From Piliocolobus tephrosceles (Eukaryota; Chordata; Mammalia; Primates; Cercopithecidae): DNA of 64,000 nucleotides. The position numbers and the translations under genes are program-made. The notes under the pieces are model-generated. The model did no database searches and had not been told where the DNA came from. It worked only from the letters and a program-made list of their open reading frames with translations. The DNA lies in the NCBI RefSeq assembly GCF_002776525.5, contig NC_045441.1, positions 118,558,431-118,622,430 of the forward strand. The letters are read 5' to 3'. Of this stretch, positions 50,687 to 62,300 are shown in pieces; position 1 is the first letter of the stretch, and every line of letters begins with the position of its first letter.

Positions 50687-53600
50687 NNNNNNNNNNNNNN
50701 NNNNNNNNNNNNNNNNNNNNNNNNNNNNNNNNNNNNNNNNNNNNNNNNNNNNNNNNNNNNNNNNNNNNNNNNNNNNNNNNNNNNNNTTTTTTTTTTTTTT
50801 TTTTTTTTTTTTTTGAGACAGAGTCTCGCTCTGTTGCCAGGCTGGAGTGCAGTGGTGTGGTCTTGGCTCACTGCAACCTCCACCTCCTGGGTTCAAGCGA
50901 TTCTCCTGCCTCAGCTTCCCAAGTAACTGGGATTACAGGCACTCGCCACCACACCCGGCTAATTTTTGTATTTTTAGTAGAGATGGGGTTTCACCACGTT
51001 GGCCAGGCTGGTCTTGAACTCCTGACCTTGTGATCCACCCACCTCGGCCTCCCAAAGTGCTGGGAAAATTACGAAATACGAAAATTAGCTGGGTGTGGTG
51101 GCGGGCATCTGTAATCCCAGTTACTTGGGAGGCTGAGGCAGGAAAATCACTTGAACCTGGGAGGCAGAGGTTGCAGTGAGCAGAGATCGCGCCACTGCAT
51201 TCCAACCTGGGCAACAGGAGCGACACTCTGTCTCACAAAAAAAAAAAAAAAATTTGTTAGATAAACTTGTAATAGTCAAAAAAAGAAAGTTTCAAATAAA
51301 AATAGGATTTCATTTTCAGTTATGTGAACCATAATAGAGAAATGAATCAAAAGAATCATTTGTCAAGTAATAGTTATTACCATGAATTTGATATCAGTTA
51401 AGTATTAAGACCTAGCTTTTTTTTTTTTTTAGACAGAGCCTTACCCTGTCACTTAGGCTAGAGTGCAGTGGTGTGATCTTGGCTCACTGCAACCTACCCT
51501 CCGGGCTCAAGTGATCTTCCCACCTCAGCCTCCCGAGTAGCTGGGACTAGAGGCACATGTCACCACGCCTGGCTAATTTTTTATATTTTTTGTAGAAACA
51601 AAGTGTCACTATGTTGCCCAGGCTTGTTTCAAATCCCTGGTCTCAAGCAATCCTCCTGCCTTGACGTCCCAAAGTGCTGGGATTACAGGTGTGAGCCACC
51701 ATGCCTGGCCAGCATACGTTTTTTTAATAGTTTCAAATAAATGCAGGGCTAACATGGCCAGGAAAGCCTGAAGCACAAAGCAGAGAAATAGACTAGGTAG
51801 TATGGAAAAGACAAACAAACCTGGCTTTGCCACTTATAACTATAAGGGATCTTGAGCAGGTTTCCTGTAGGCTATAGAAATTTCATCTATAAAGGAAGGA
51901 AAGTTGGGTCATTAGATAAGCATCCAACTTTCCTTGGACTATAAAATTCCCCTAGATTCATTATAAAATAGCCAAGTTAATATTAATAATTTTGATTTAT
52001 CAGTGCAGAGCTCATTTGTCACATAGGGACTTCAGTAAGCTGTTGAGGAGGTTTGAGATATAGTATTAGATCTCACCCTTAGTAGCCCTTCTTTAAAAGG
52101 TCAAACTGATCATAGGCTGACTAGATTCAGTCAAATGCTTCCATTTAAAGAAGGAAACCTCACTGTTTTTTGTTCTTGTTTTTCCTGGGAACGATTATTT
52201 TCTTCTGGTTTGAAGTACGAATTATGGTAGGACCGAAGAATGTGCTTTTCCACCATTGAGTGTTCAAGAAGTTCGGAAAGCAGGGGATCCAACTAAATTT
52301 CCTCTGAATTGCCTTCTGTGTGCAGGATTCCAGAAGTGCAGCTAGAAGGTGAACAGTAAACAAAGAGTCTTCAAATTGACTGAGTACTGGTGATTGGGTG
52401 CTTATCATGTGACTTTGGGCAAGCCCCTTCCCCTTTCTGGGCCCCAGTTTTTGTTTCTGTGGATGACATAATTGGGACTAGAGCAACTACATTCCTTCTG
52501 GTGCTCACATTCTAACCAATATGATTTCCTCAATCCAAAAGGAAGAAATGCTCCATTCTTCCCTTAGTCATCTGAATTAATTAGCTACATAATTGGCATA
52601 GCCTAGATTTTATTTGCCTTGGCTCACTCACCTGGGTGATAGATGGATCTTTAAGAATACAGCCCTCATAGTGCCCTGTAGATACTCTGAAAGGGTGGGA
52701 TGTAGTCCTTGAACTGAATCTTTAGACCTAAGGCATACTGCAAACAAATATTCGTGAGAGTAGGTTGTGAGTATGTTTTCTTTTTTAACTTTAGTTAATA
52801 CAAAGGAAGTAAAGGTCTTGCTTTGGTTAATATGAAGTACCAGGAACAAGAGAATGTGACGTGTGCTGCTGTTCACAAGTGATATCTCCTCATAGAGGCT
52901 TCCATTTTAATATGCTGGGTCTTGAAGAAAAAAAAATAAGAGAAAGGTGACCTGCCTTAAATGAATATAAACATGAAGAAAAACTCTCAAGTTTGGCAAA
53001 TATGAACAGGTACCTGTGGAACCGAAGACCTGTTGGGAAAAAGTTATCTGTTGGGTGGGAACAGGCACAGGCTAGAGCAGTGCTGCAGGTAGAGCCTGCT
53101 GCAAGCAAGGGAAACAGAACAAGCTAGGGTTTGGTGGCCATCCTGAGAGAGCCACTGACCAGTGTGTGTGCTTTCAGTGCCAGCTCCTGGCAACATCTGA
53201 TGTGAGAAGTGGAGCTAGTTACAGTTGTCTGGGGAAGTAGTATCAGAAGGAAAAGAGAATTGGCACATGCCTATAGTTCCAGCTACTTGGGAAGCTGAAG
53301 TGGGAGGATGATGAGTTTGAGCCCAGCCCAGGCAAAATAGTAAGACCCAGCCAGGTGCAGTGGCTCACACCTGTAGTCCCAGCACTTTGGGAGGCCAAGG
53401 TGGGCAGATCACCTGAGAGTCTGGAGTTTGAGACCAGCCTGGCCAACATGGTGAAACCCTGTCTGTACTAAAAATAGAAAAATTGGCTGGGCATGGTGGC
53501 ATGTGCCTGTAATCCCAGCTACTTGAGGGGCTTATGCAGGAGAATAGCTTGAACCCGGGAGACGGAGGTTGCAGTGAGCCAAGGATAGCGCCACTGCACT

Positions 53601-56600
53601 CCAGCCTGGGCAACAGAGTGAGACTCTGTCTCAAAAAAAAAATAGTAAGACCCTGCCTCAAAAAAAAAAAAAAAAAAAAAGAAGAAAGAAAAAAGGAGGA
53701 AGGGAGAGCAAGGCCATGGGCAGCTGAGACTATCTTCAGAGAGGGAACTTGGGTTCCTTTCCTGGAATTCTTGAGACTGAGCCCTAAGGAAAAGGCAACA
53801 GCCACAAATGGCTTACCCTTACTCAAAACTTCACTTTTTTTTTTTTGAGACGGCGTCTCACTCGGTTACCAGGCTGGAGTGCAGTAGCGCAATCTTGGTT
53901 CACTGCAACCTCTGCCTCCCGGGTTCAAGCGATTCTCCTGCCTCAGCCTCCCAAGTAGCTGGGACTATAGGTGTGCGCCACCATGTCCTACAAATTTTTG
54001 TATTTTTAGTACAGATGGGGTTTCACCATGTTGGCCGGGATGGTCTCTATCTGACCTTGTGATCCGTCTGCCTTGGCCTCTCAAAGTGCTGGAATTGCAA
54101 GTGTTAGCCACTGCACCCAGTCCAAAACTTCACTTTTAAAACTACTTGGTGGAGCACGGTGGCTCACGCCTGTAATCCCAGCACTTTGGGAGGCTGAGGC
54201 GGGTGAATCACTTAAGGCCAGGAGTTCGAGACCAGCCTGGCCAGCATGGTGAAACCCCATCTCTCCTAATACAAAAATTAGCTGGGCGTGGTGGTGCACA
54301 TCTATAATCCCAACTACTCAGGAGGCTGAGGCACGAGAATCACTTGAACCAGGTGGCGGAGGTTGTAGTGAGCTGAGGTGGCGCCACTGCCCTCCAAACT
54401 GAGTGACACAGCAAGAGTCCAACTCAAAACAAAGAAAGAAAACTTTACTTGATTAATCACCAGTCCATTTCTTTTTGGGATTTAAATATGGACCCTCCCT
54501 CAGAGCATCTCTGCTAGGGAAGTTAGCAAAGTTGTTTGGATTACAGTCACACATCCCAGATGCCAAATGTTATAAGTCTAAGATTATTCATTGCAGCATT
54601 GTTTATAATAATGAAAAATTGGGGTTCAGGCATGTGGTAGCTCATGCGTGTAATCCCAGCACTTTGGGAGGCCAAGGCGGGTGGATCACTTGAGGTCAGG
54701 AGTTCAAGACCAGCTTGGCCAACATGGAGAAACTCCATCTCTACTAAAAATACAAAACTTAGCTGGGTGTGGTGGCCTATGCCTGTAATCCCAGCTACTT
54801 GGGAGGTTGAGACAGGAGAATAGCTCGAACCCAGAAAGTGGAGGTTGCAGTGAGCCGAGATTGATCCACTGTATTCCAGCCTGGGCAACAGAGCTAGACT
54901 CTGTCTCAAAAAAAAAAAAAAAAAGACCAGGCGCAATAGCTCAAGCCTGTAATCTCAATACTTTGGGAGACCAAGGCAGGCAGATCACCCTAGGTCAGGA
55001 GTTCAAGACCAGCCTGGCCAACATGGTAAAACCCCATCTCTACTAAAAATAGAAAAATTAGCTGGGCGTGGTGGCAGGCGTCTGTAGTCCCAGCTACTTG
55101 GGAGGCTGAGGCAGGAGAATTGCTTGAACCCGGGGGGCAGAGGTTGCGGTGAGCCGAGATGACACCACTGCACTCAAGCCTGGGCAACAGCGTCAGACTC
55201 TGTCTCAGAAAAGGAAAAATTGAAAGATTGGTAATAACCTAAATGCCTACTAATATAGGGCCAACTGGTTAAATAAATTATGGTACATACTTGCAATACA
55301 ATATTAGGTAACCATTAAAAAGAATGAGGCAGTTCTTTTCAACTGGAGAAAGTCCACGAATATCACGGAATTATAGAATGCTCAGAGCTGAAGTGATCTT
55401 AAAGATTAGCTAGTTCAACCTCCTACAAGAAACAAGGAAAATGATTTACCTAAGATCATACAGTCAGGGATGAGGCATAATCCAGGTATTCTGGTATCTA
55501 TTCCATAATGCTGCTTCTACAAGGGGATGCCTTCTCTCCCATATTATTCTTTGAGATACTGAGGAATGCAAGGCTTTTTATGCCTCTACCGTATTGAAAA
55601 TCAGGATGAAGGAAGCTCACAGTAGAAATACACTTGCTTATCCCATATGTTTTGTGTTTCCCTTGTGTCTTAAAAATTTAAAACTCTGGCCGGGCGCGGT
55701 AACTCACGCCTATAATCCCAGCACTTTGAGAGGCTGTGGCAGGCGGATTACCTGAGATTGGGAGTTTGAGACCATCCCGACCAACATGGAGAAGCCCCAT
55801 CTCTACCAAAAATACAAAATTAGCTAGGTGTGGTGGTGCATGCCTATAATCCCAGTTACTCAGGAGGCTGAGGCAGAAGAATCACTTGAACCCGGGAGGC
55901 AGAGTTTGCGGTGAGCCGAGATCGCCCCATTGCACTCCAGTCTGGGCAACAAAAGCAAAACTCTCTCTCAAAAAAAAAAAAAAAAATTGAAAGTCTGCCT
56001 GTCTCTCCTAACCACACAAGATATAATGTCTGTAGAACTTGGTCTATTTGGGGCAGGCCAGACTAGCTGATGCACTAGAGCAGAAAGTCCCATAAAAGTT
56101 TTCCCTAGAAGCAGACAGATGGTTCTCCTGGGACAATGTTGAACATTTACTATAGGATGGAGAATATTATTTATAAATAATATTTCTGTTCTTTGAGATG
56201 GAGTTTCTCTCTTGTTGCCCAGGCTGGAGTACAATGGCATGGTCTCAGCTCACTGCAACCTCTGCCTCCTGGGTTCAAGTGATTCTCCTGCCTCAGCCTC
56301 CCAAGTAGCTGTGATTATAGGCGCCTGCCACCATGCCCAGCTATTTTTTTTATTTTTTTAGTAGAAATGGAGTTTCACCATGTTGGCCAAGCTGGTCTCG
56401 AACTCCTGAACTCAGGTCTCGATCTGCCTGCCTCGGCCTCCCAAAGTGCTGGGATTACCTGATCTATAAATAATATTTCTGACCTATAAATAATATTTCT
56501 AAATAAGAAATTTCCCTGAAACTTTTTGGCTCTCAGTATTAGGTATTAGGAAAGCCTAATACTCTCAAAAACCTCAGATGTTCATTCTACATTAGCTATA

Positions 56601-59327
56601 TGCCTGTGTTGCTTCAAATTAATTTGAGGGAGGAAGAGGTAATTTTCCATTCACCAGACAGCAGTTCACTTCTACATGTCGTCTACTCCTACATTCTCCT
56701 ATCACACTGTGGATGTGAGGAATTTCCAAGATGTTAATTTGGCTGTCACGTGTGCTCATTGATTTATATAGCTTCTGACACCAGTATGTATTTGCAAGCC
56801 CCAAATTCACATAAGGACTCATATTTTTATTTCTGAAAAATGTTTCTATGAGTAGATACCTGCTTTTAATCTGACATCCATCTGTTGTCTCTGGTTAGGT
56901 GTTCACAAACTATCAAAAAATATATAAGAAAAATACCTGATTAGAATAAACCATCTGCCATTTTTCCTTCCATGCTGAAGAATTAAGTATCTGACTGTAA
57001 TATGGTTTGATAAAGGAGGGTTGAGGTTGATTTAAAAAAAATTCAACTGGCCGGGCGCGGTGGCTCAAGCCTGTAATCCCAGCACTTTGGGAGGCCGAGA
57101 CGGACGGATCACTAGGTCAGGAGATCGAGACCATCCTGGCTAACACGGTGAAACCCCGTCTCTACTAAAAATACAAAAAACACACACACACACAAAAACT
57201 AGCCGGCCGAGGTGGCGGGCGCCTGTGGTCCCAGCTACTCGGGAGGCTGAGGCAGGAGAATGGCATAAACCCAGGAGGCGGAGCTTGCAGTGAGCTGAGA
57301 TCCAGCCACTGCACTCCAGCCTGGGGGACAGAGCAAGACTCTGTCTCAAAAAAAAAAAAAATTCAACTATAATAGATATCAGAGCCATCCAACATAGTTT
57401 AAAATCTACGAGAATTAGACCTAATCCTAACAATTACAAACATAGTTTATATAAGCGCAAAGTACCTGTATATAGGGGTAAAATTCTCTCATCTCTTTTC
57501 TCATCCTAGAGCAATAAGCTACACAAGAAAACTTGCTTGAATCAGGTTCCTGTGTTCATGTATCATCTTTCTAACCAACGCATGCTGTAGGTAGAGTCTT
57601 CCAGGATTGGCAGCTGAGGGGGTTTTCAAACCGTGGGCTTTGGAGACCTCAGTGTGTTAAGAAACAGGAAGGTGAGGAGGTATTATTTCATACAGGAAGG
57701 CCTCACCTAAACTGACCAACATTGACTTCCAGGCTTCTGTGGGAATTAAAGCCTTGTAGGTATTAAGATAATGATGGATGTTCCCTATTTTAGGAAGCTG
57801 GAGACAACAGCCAGTTCTGCTGGAGGAACCTCTTTTCCTGCATCAACCTCCTGAGGCTGCTCAATAAACTGACCAAATGGAAACATTCCCGGACCATGGT
57901 GAGTGTGGTTTTACATCATGGAGTTGTCCATCTGACTGAATTTTTAAAAGATCACTAGTAAATATTTGTGTGCTGCCTGGTTTGTGATCTCCATATATAG
58001 ACACTGAATGCTGCATGAGATTTAACATCTCATAATTCTGGGCACTTATTCTATATTAGATGATTACTTATCAGTCCATTTCTTTTCAGGGGTCCAAATG
58101 TCAGACCCTCCCTCAGGGCAACTCTAGCAGGGAAACTAGCAGTGTTGTCTGGATTACACACATTCCCAAATGATACAAGTGCGAGGTTTATCATTGCAAC
58201 ATTGTTTATAATAATGAAAGCTTGGCTGGTCGCGGTGGCTCATGCTTGTAATCCCAGCACTTTGGGAGGAAGAGGCAGGCAGATAACAAGGTCAGGAGTT
58301 CGAGACCAGTTCCCTATGACCAACACAGGGAAACCCCATCTCTACTAAAAATACAAAAATTAGCCGGGAATGGTGGCAGGCACCTGTAATTCCAGCTACT
58401 CAGGAGGCTGAGGCAGGAGAATCACTTGAACCTGGGAGGCAGAGGTTGCAGTGAGCCGAGATCTCACTCAGCTCTGCACTCCAGGCTGGGCAACAGAGCG
58501 AGACTCTGTCTCAAAAAAAATAATAATAGCGAAAGCTTGGAAACAAGCTAAATGTTCATTAAGCAGGACCAACTGGTTAAATAAATGATGGTACGTCCTT
58601 ATAATAGAATATTATGCAATCATTAAAAAGAATGAGCAGCCAGGCTCAGAGGTGCATGCCTGTAATCCCAGCACTTTGGGAGGCTGAGGCAGGAGGATTG
58701 CTTGAGCCCAAGAGTTTGAGACCAGCCTGGGCAACATGATAAGACCCCATCTCTATTTAAAAAAAGTAAAAGAATGAGGCAGTTCTATAGTGATACGGAA
58801 TGATTTTCAAAATATATTCAATAAAAAAAAACAGGTAAAGAACAGTGTGGCAGGATATGTAGTTGGCTACCATTTGTGTTAAAAAACAGAAGTAGGCTGG
58901 GTGTGATGGCCCATGCCTGTAATCCCAGCACTGTGAAAGGATCACTTGAGGTCAGGAGTTTGAGACCAACCTGACCAACATGATGAAACGCCATCTCTAC
59001 TAAAATTAGCTGGGTGTGGTGGCGGGCACCTGTACTCAGGGGCGGCTGAGACAGGAGAATCGCTTGAACCCAGGAGGTGGAGGTTGCAGTGAACCGAGAT
59101 TGCACCACTGCACTCCAGCCTGGGCGACAGAGTGAGACTCCATCTTCAAAACAAAACAAAACAAAAAAATATAAGTAATGTATGCATACATAGAAGTATC
59201 TCCAGAAAATAAACAAAAAACTGTGACAGTGGAATTTATATGTGTGGCTGACAAAATTTTCTTTTCATTTTATACCATATGCTTTGAATATTGAAAACTT
59301 TGAATAATAAAATATGAATGGAATAGT

Positions 59328-59376
<49 letters not shown>

Positions 59377-62300
59377 ATATAATTTTATTTTTTTGAGACA
59401 GAGTCTCACTCTGTCACCCAGGCTGTAGTACATGATCTCAGCTCACTGCAACCTCCGCCACCTGGGTTCAAGCAATTCACGTGCCTCAGCCTCCTTGGTA
59501 GCTGGGATTACAGGCCCACGCCACCACGCCTAGCTAATTTTTGTATTTTCAGTAGAGATGGGGTTTCATCATGTTGGCCAGGGTGGTGGGTGATCCACTG
59601 GCTTCAGCCTCCCAAAGTGCTGGAATGACAGACATGAGCCACCTTGCCCAGCCTCCCTATATATTCTTGAAGATTAGATCTAGGTAGAGCCCGGACCATA
59701 GATCCCTGAAAGCTCCCCAGGGATTTCTGAGGCTAGCTAGGTTTGGTTTAATTTGTCTGTAAAGTGGAAATTCCAAGAAACGTTAGATGTTTACCCCACC
59801 CTTCTTTCAATGAACAGATGCTGGTAGTGTTTAAATCGGCACCAATCTTAAAGCGGGCCCTCAAGGTCAAACAGGCCATGCTGCAACTTTATGTCCTAAA
59901 GCTACTAAAGATACAGACCAAGTACCTGGGGCGCCAATGGAGGAAAAGCAACATGAAAACCATGTCAGCCATTTACCAGAAAGTGCGTCACCGCATGAAC
60001 GATGACTGGGCTTACGGGAATGGTGAGTCTTCCCAAAGCTCTTGACTTCCTGGAGTTTCCTGGGGTTTAGACAAAACTAAATAAATATTTATCACTCCTC
60101 TTTTGGCATGAATTGTTACATATTTTAGATGAAAAAGTATGTGATTATAGGTCAGGCATTAATACACCAAACTTTAAGGTTATGCCTCAAATTCTAATAT
60201 GTACCCTTGTCCTATGTAAACTACAAAAATCCATTTTATAAAACAAGTAAATTGAAAGATAATTGCCTTTCCAAAACATTCTTTTAAATGACAGCTTTCT
60301 CCAAAAGATTTTTTAAATTAAAACAACTTGTTATTATTACAAAGCAGTTAGGAAAAAAAAGATAGAAAATATAAGCAAACAAACATTTTACTATATTATT
60401 TTTTTTATTTTTATTTTTATTTTTTATTTTTTATTTTTTTTTGAGACGGAGTCTGGCTCCGTCGCCCAGGCTGGAGTGCAGTGGCCGGATCTCAGCTCAC
60501 TGCAAGCTCCGCCTCCCAGGTTTACGCCATTCTCCTGCCTCAGCCTTCCGGGTAGCTGGGACTACAGGCGCCCGCCACCTTGCCCGGATAGTTTTTTTTT
60601 TTTTGTATTTTTTAGTAGTGACGGGGTTTCACCATGTTAGCCAGGATGGTCTCGATCTCCTGACCTTGTGATCCGCCTGTCTCGGCCTCCCAAAGTGCTG
60701 GGATTACAGGCTTGAGCCACCGCGCCCGGCGTATTTTTTATTTTTTGAGACGGAGTTTTGCTCTTTCACCCAGGCTGGAGTGCAGTGGCCAGATCTCAGC
60801 TCACTGCAAGCTCCGCCTCCCGGGTTTACACCATTCTCCTGCCTCAGCCTCCCGAGTAGCTGGGACTACAGGCGCCCACCACCTCGCCCGGCTAGTTTTT
60901 GTATTTTTTTTTCAGTAGAGACGGGGTTTCACGTGTTAGCCAGGATGGTCTTGATCTCCTGACCTCGTGATCTGCCCGTCTCAGCCTCCCAAAGTGCTGG
61001 GATTACAGGCTTGAGCCACCGTGCCCGGCCCTACTATATTATATTTATGCCATATTTGTACTATCCAGAAATTGCCACCATTAACATCTTATTGTATATT
61101 CCTCCAGATCTTTTTCTATACATATATATGCATATTTTATTAAAATGAAAGCAAGTTATGTATGCTATTTTGTAATTTTCTCTTTTAACATCATCTCTAC
61201 CTTTTCATGTTAGTACATTTTCATTTCATCTAATGAAGTTCATATTCACAATTTTCTAGTTGTCTCAAAATGTACTTTATAGCGATTTTTCCAAGTCAGA
61301 ATCCAATCCAGGACCACAGGTTACATGTGGTTGTTATATATATGTTAATTATTTTTGTTTTCTGGTTTTTTTGTTTTTTTTTTTTTTTGAGACAGAGTCT
61401 TGCTCTGTCGCCCAGACTGGAGTGCAGGGGCCAGATCTCAGCTCACTGCAAGCTCTGCCTCCCGGGTTCACGCCATTCTCCTGCCTCAGCCTCCCTAGTA
61501 GCTGGGACTACAGGCACCTGCCATCTCGCCTGGCTAGTTTTTTGTATTTTTTAGTAGAGACGGGGTTTCACCGTGTTAGCCCAGATGGTCTCGATCTCCT
61601 GACCTTGTGATCCGCCCTTCTCGGCCTCCCAAAGTGCTGGGATTATAGGCTTGAGCCACCGCGCCCGGCCTTTTTTTTTTTTTTTTTTTTTTGAGACGGA
61701 GTCCAGCTTTGTTGCCCAGGCTGGAAAGCAGTGGCATGATAATGGCTCACTGCAGCCCCGACTTCCTGGGCTCAAGTGATCTTCCCAACTGCCAAGTAGC
61801 TGGGACTACAGATGCATACCACCACCACACCCAGCTAATTTTTAAATTTTTTTTGTAGAGATGGAGTCTCTCCCTGTGTTGCCCAGGCTGGTCTTGAACT
61901 CCTGGACTCAAGGGATCCTCCTGCCCTGGCCTCCCAAAGTGCTGGGATTACAGGCGTAAGCCACCATGCTTGGCCTCTAGCAGTCTCCCCGCACCCACCA
62001 TTAATGCTAACTAATTGAAGAACTAGGCCAGTTGTCCTGCAAAAGGATTTGTCTGTTTTCTTCTTTGTGGTGTTACCTACTTTATTCCTCTATCTATGGT
62101 ATTACCTGTAAACTTGAAGTTAAATCTAAAGGTTTGATGAATTCAGTTTAAACCTTTTTGGCTGTAGTATGTTCTAGGTAATCTTGGGAACTGTACATTG
62201 CCTCACCTCAGAAGGCAAGATATTTGGTTGAACTACCAGAACTTGTAAGATTGATCAGAGTTTGGAAAAATTTATTCTGGAGAGCTTTTTTATTGTTTTG

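Larger units (their letters stand above)
50336..51288 (+). pseudogene. SNRPG: SNRPG processed pseudogene, split by Alus and an assembly gap
   Basis: A retrocopy of the mRNA for Sm protein G, a ring subunit of spliceosomal snRNPs. From ATG 50336 the frame resembles the SNRPG N-terminus (KKFIDKKLSLKLNGGRHVQ). One base is lost near 50425 and the frame resumes as [20 protein letters not shown] and onward. There is a premature TGA at about 50524 and a 3-nt loss before the end at 50560-50562. There are no introns. The 3' UTR is interrupted at about 50659 by Alus. Its tail 'tttgttagataaacttgtaa' with a poly-A run resumes at 51253-51288. Non-coding. Confidence 0.85.
54451..55335 (+). repeat. Paralogous L1-like segment, copy A (intron 18)
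   Basis: Left part 54451-54625 and right part 55216-55335 match 58062-58223 and 58529-58635. Shared text includes 'cattgtttataataatgaaa' and 'ccaactggttaaataaat'. Two Alus occupy the interior. Confidence 0.8.
45376..57793 (+). other. STRIP2: STRIP2 intron 18 contents
   Basis: 12.4 kb, the largest intron. It holds about fifteen Alus or Alu pieces, the SNRPG retropseudogene, the 100-N gap and an L1-like paralogous segment (54451-55335). Stretches 49200-50190, 51720-53250 and 56460-57040 show nothing recognised. Confidence 0.7.
57899..59817 (+). other. STRIP2: STRIP2 intron 19 contents
   Basis: 1.9 kb: paralogous segment copy B, Alus at 58224, 58637 and 58895, a (CTAT)12 tract, and an Alu at 59382. 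Confidence 0.75.

Noticed and set aside
50687..50786. Reading through the N run as coding
   Set aside because: Unknown bases between homopolymer T runs. No inference possible.
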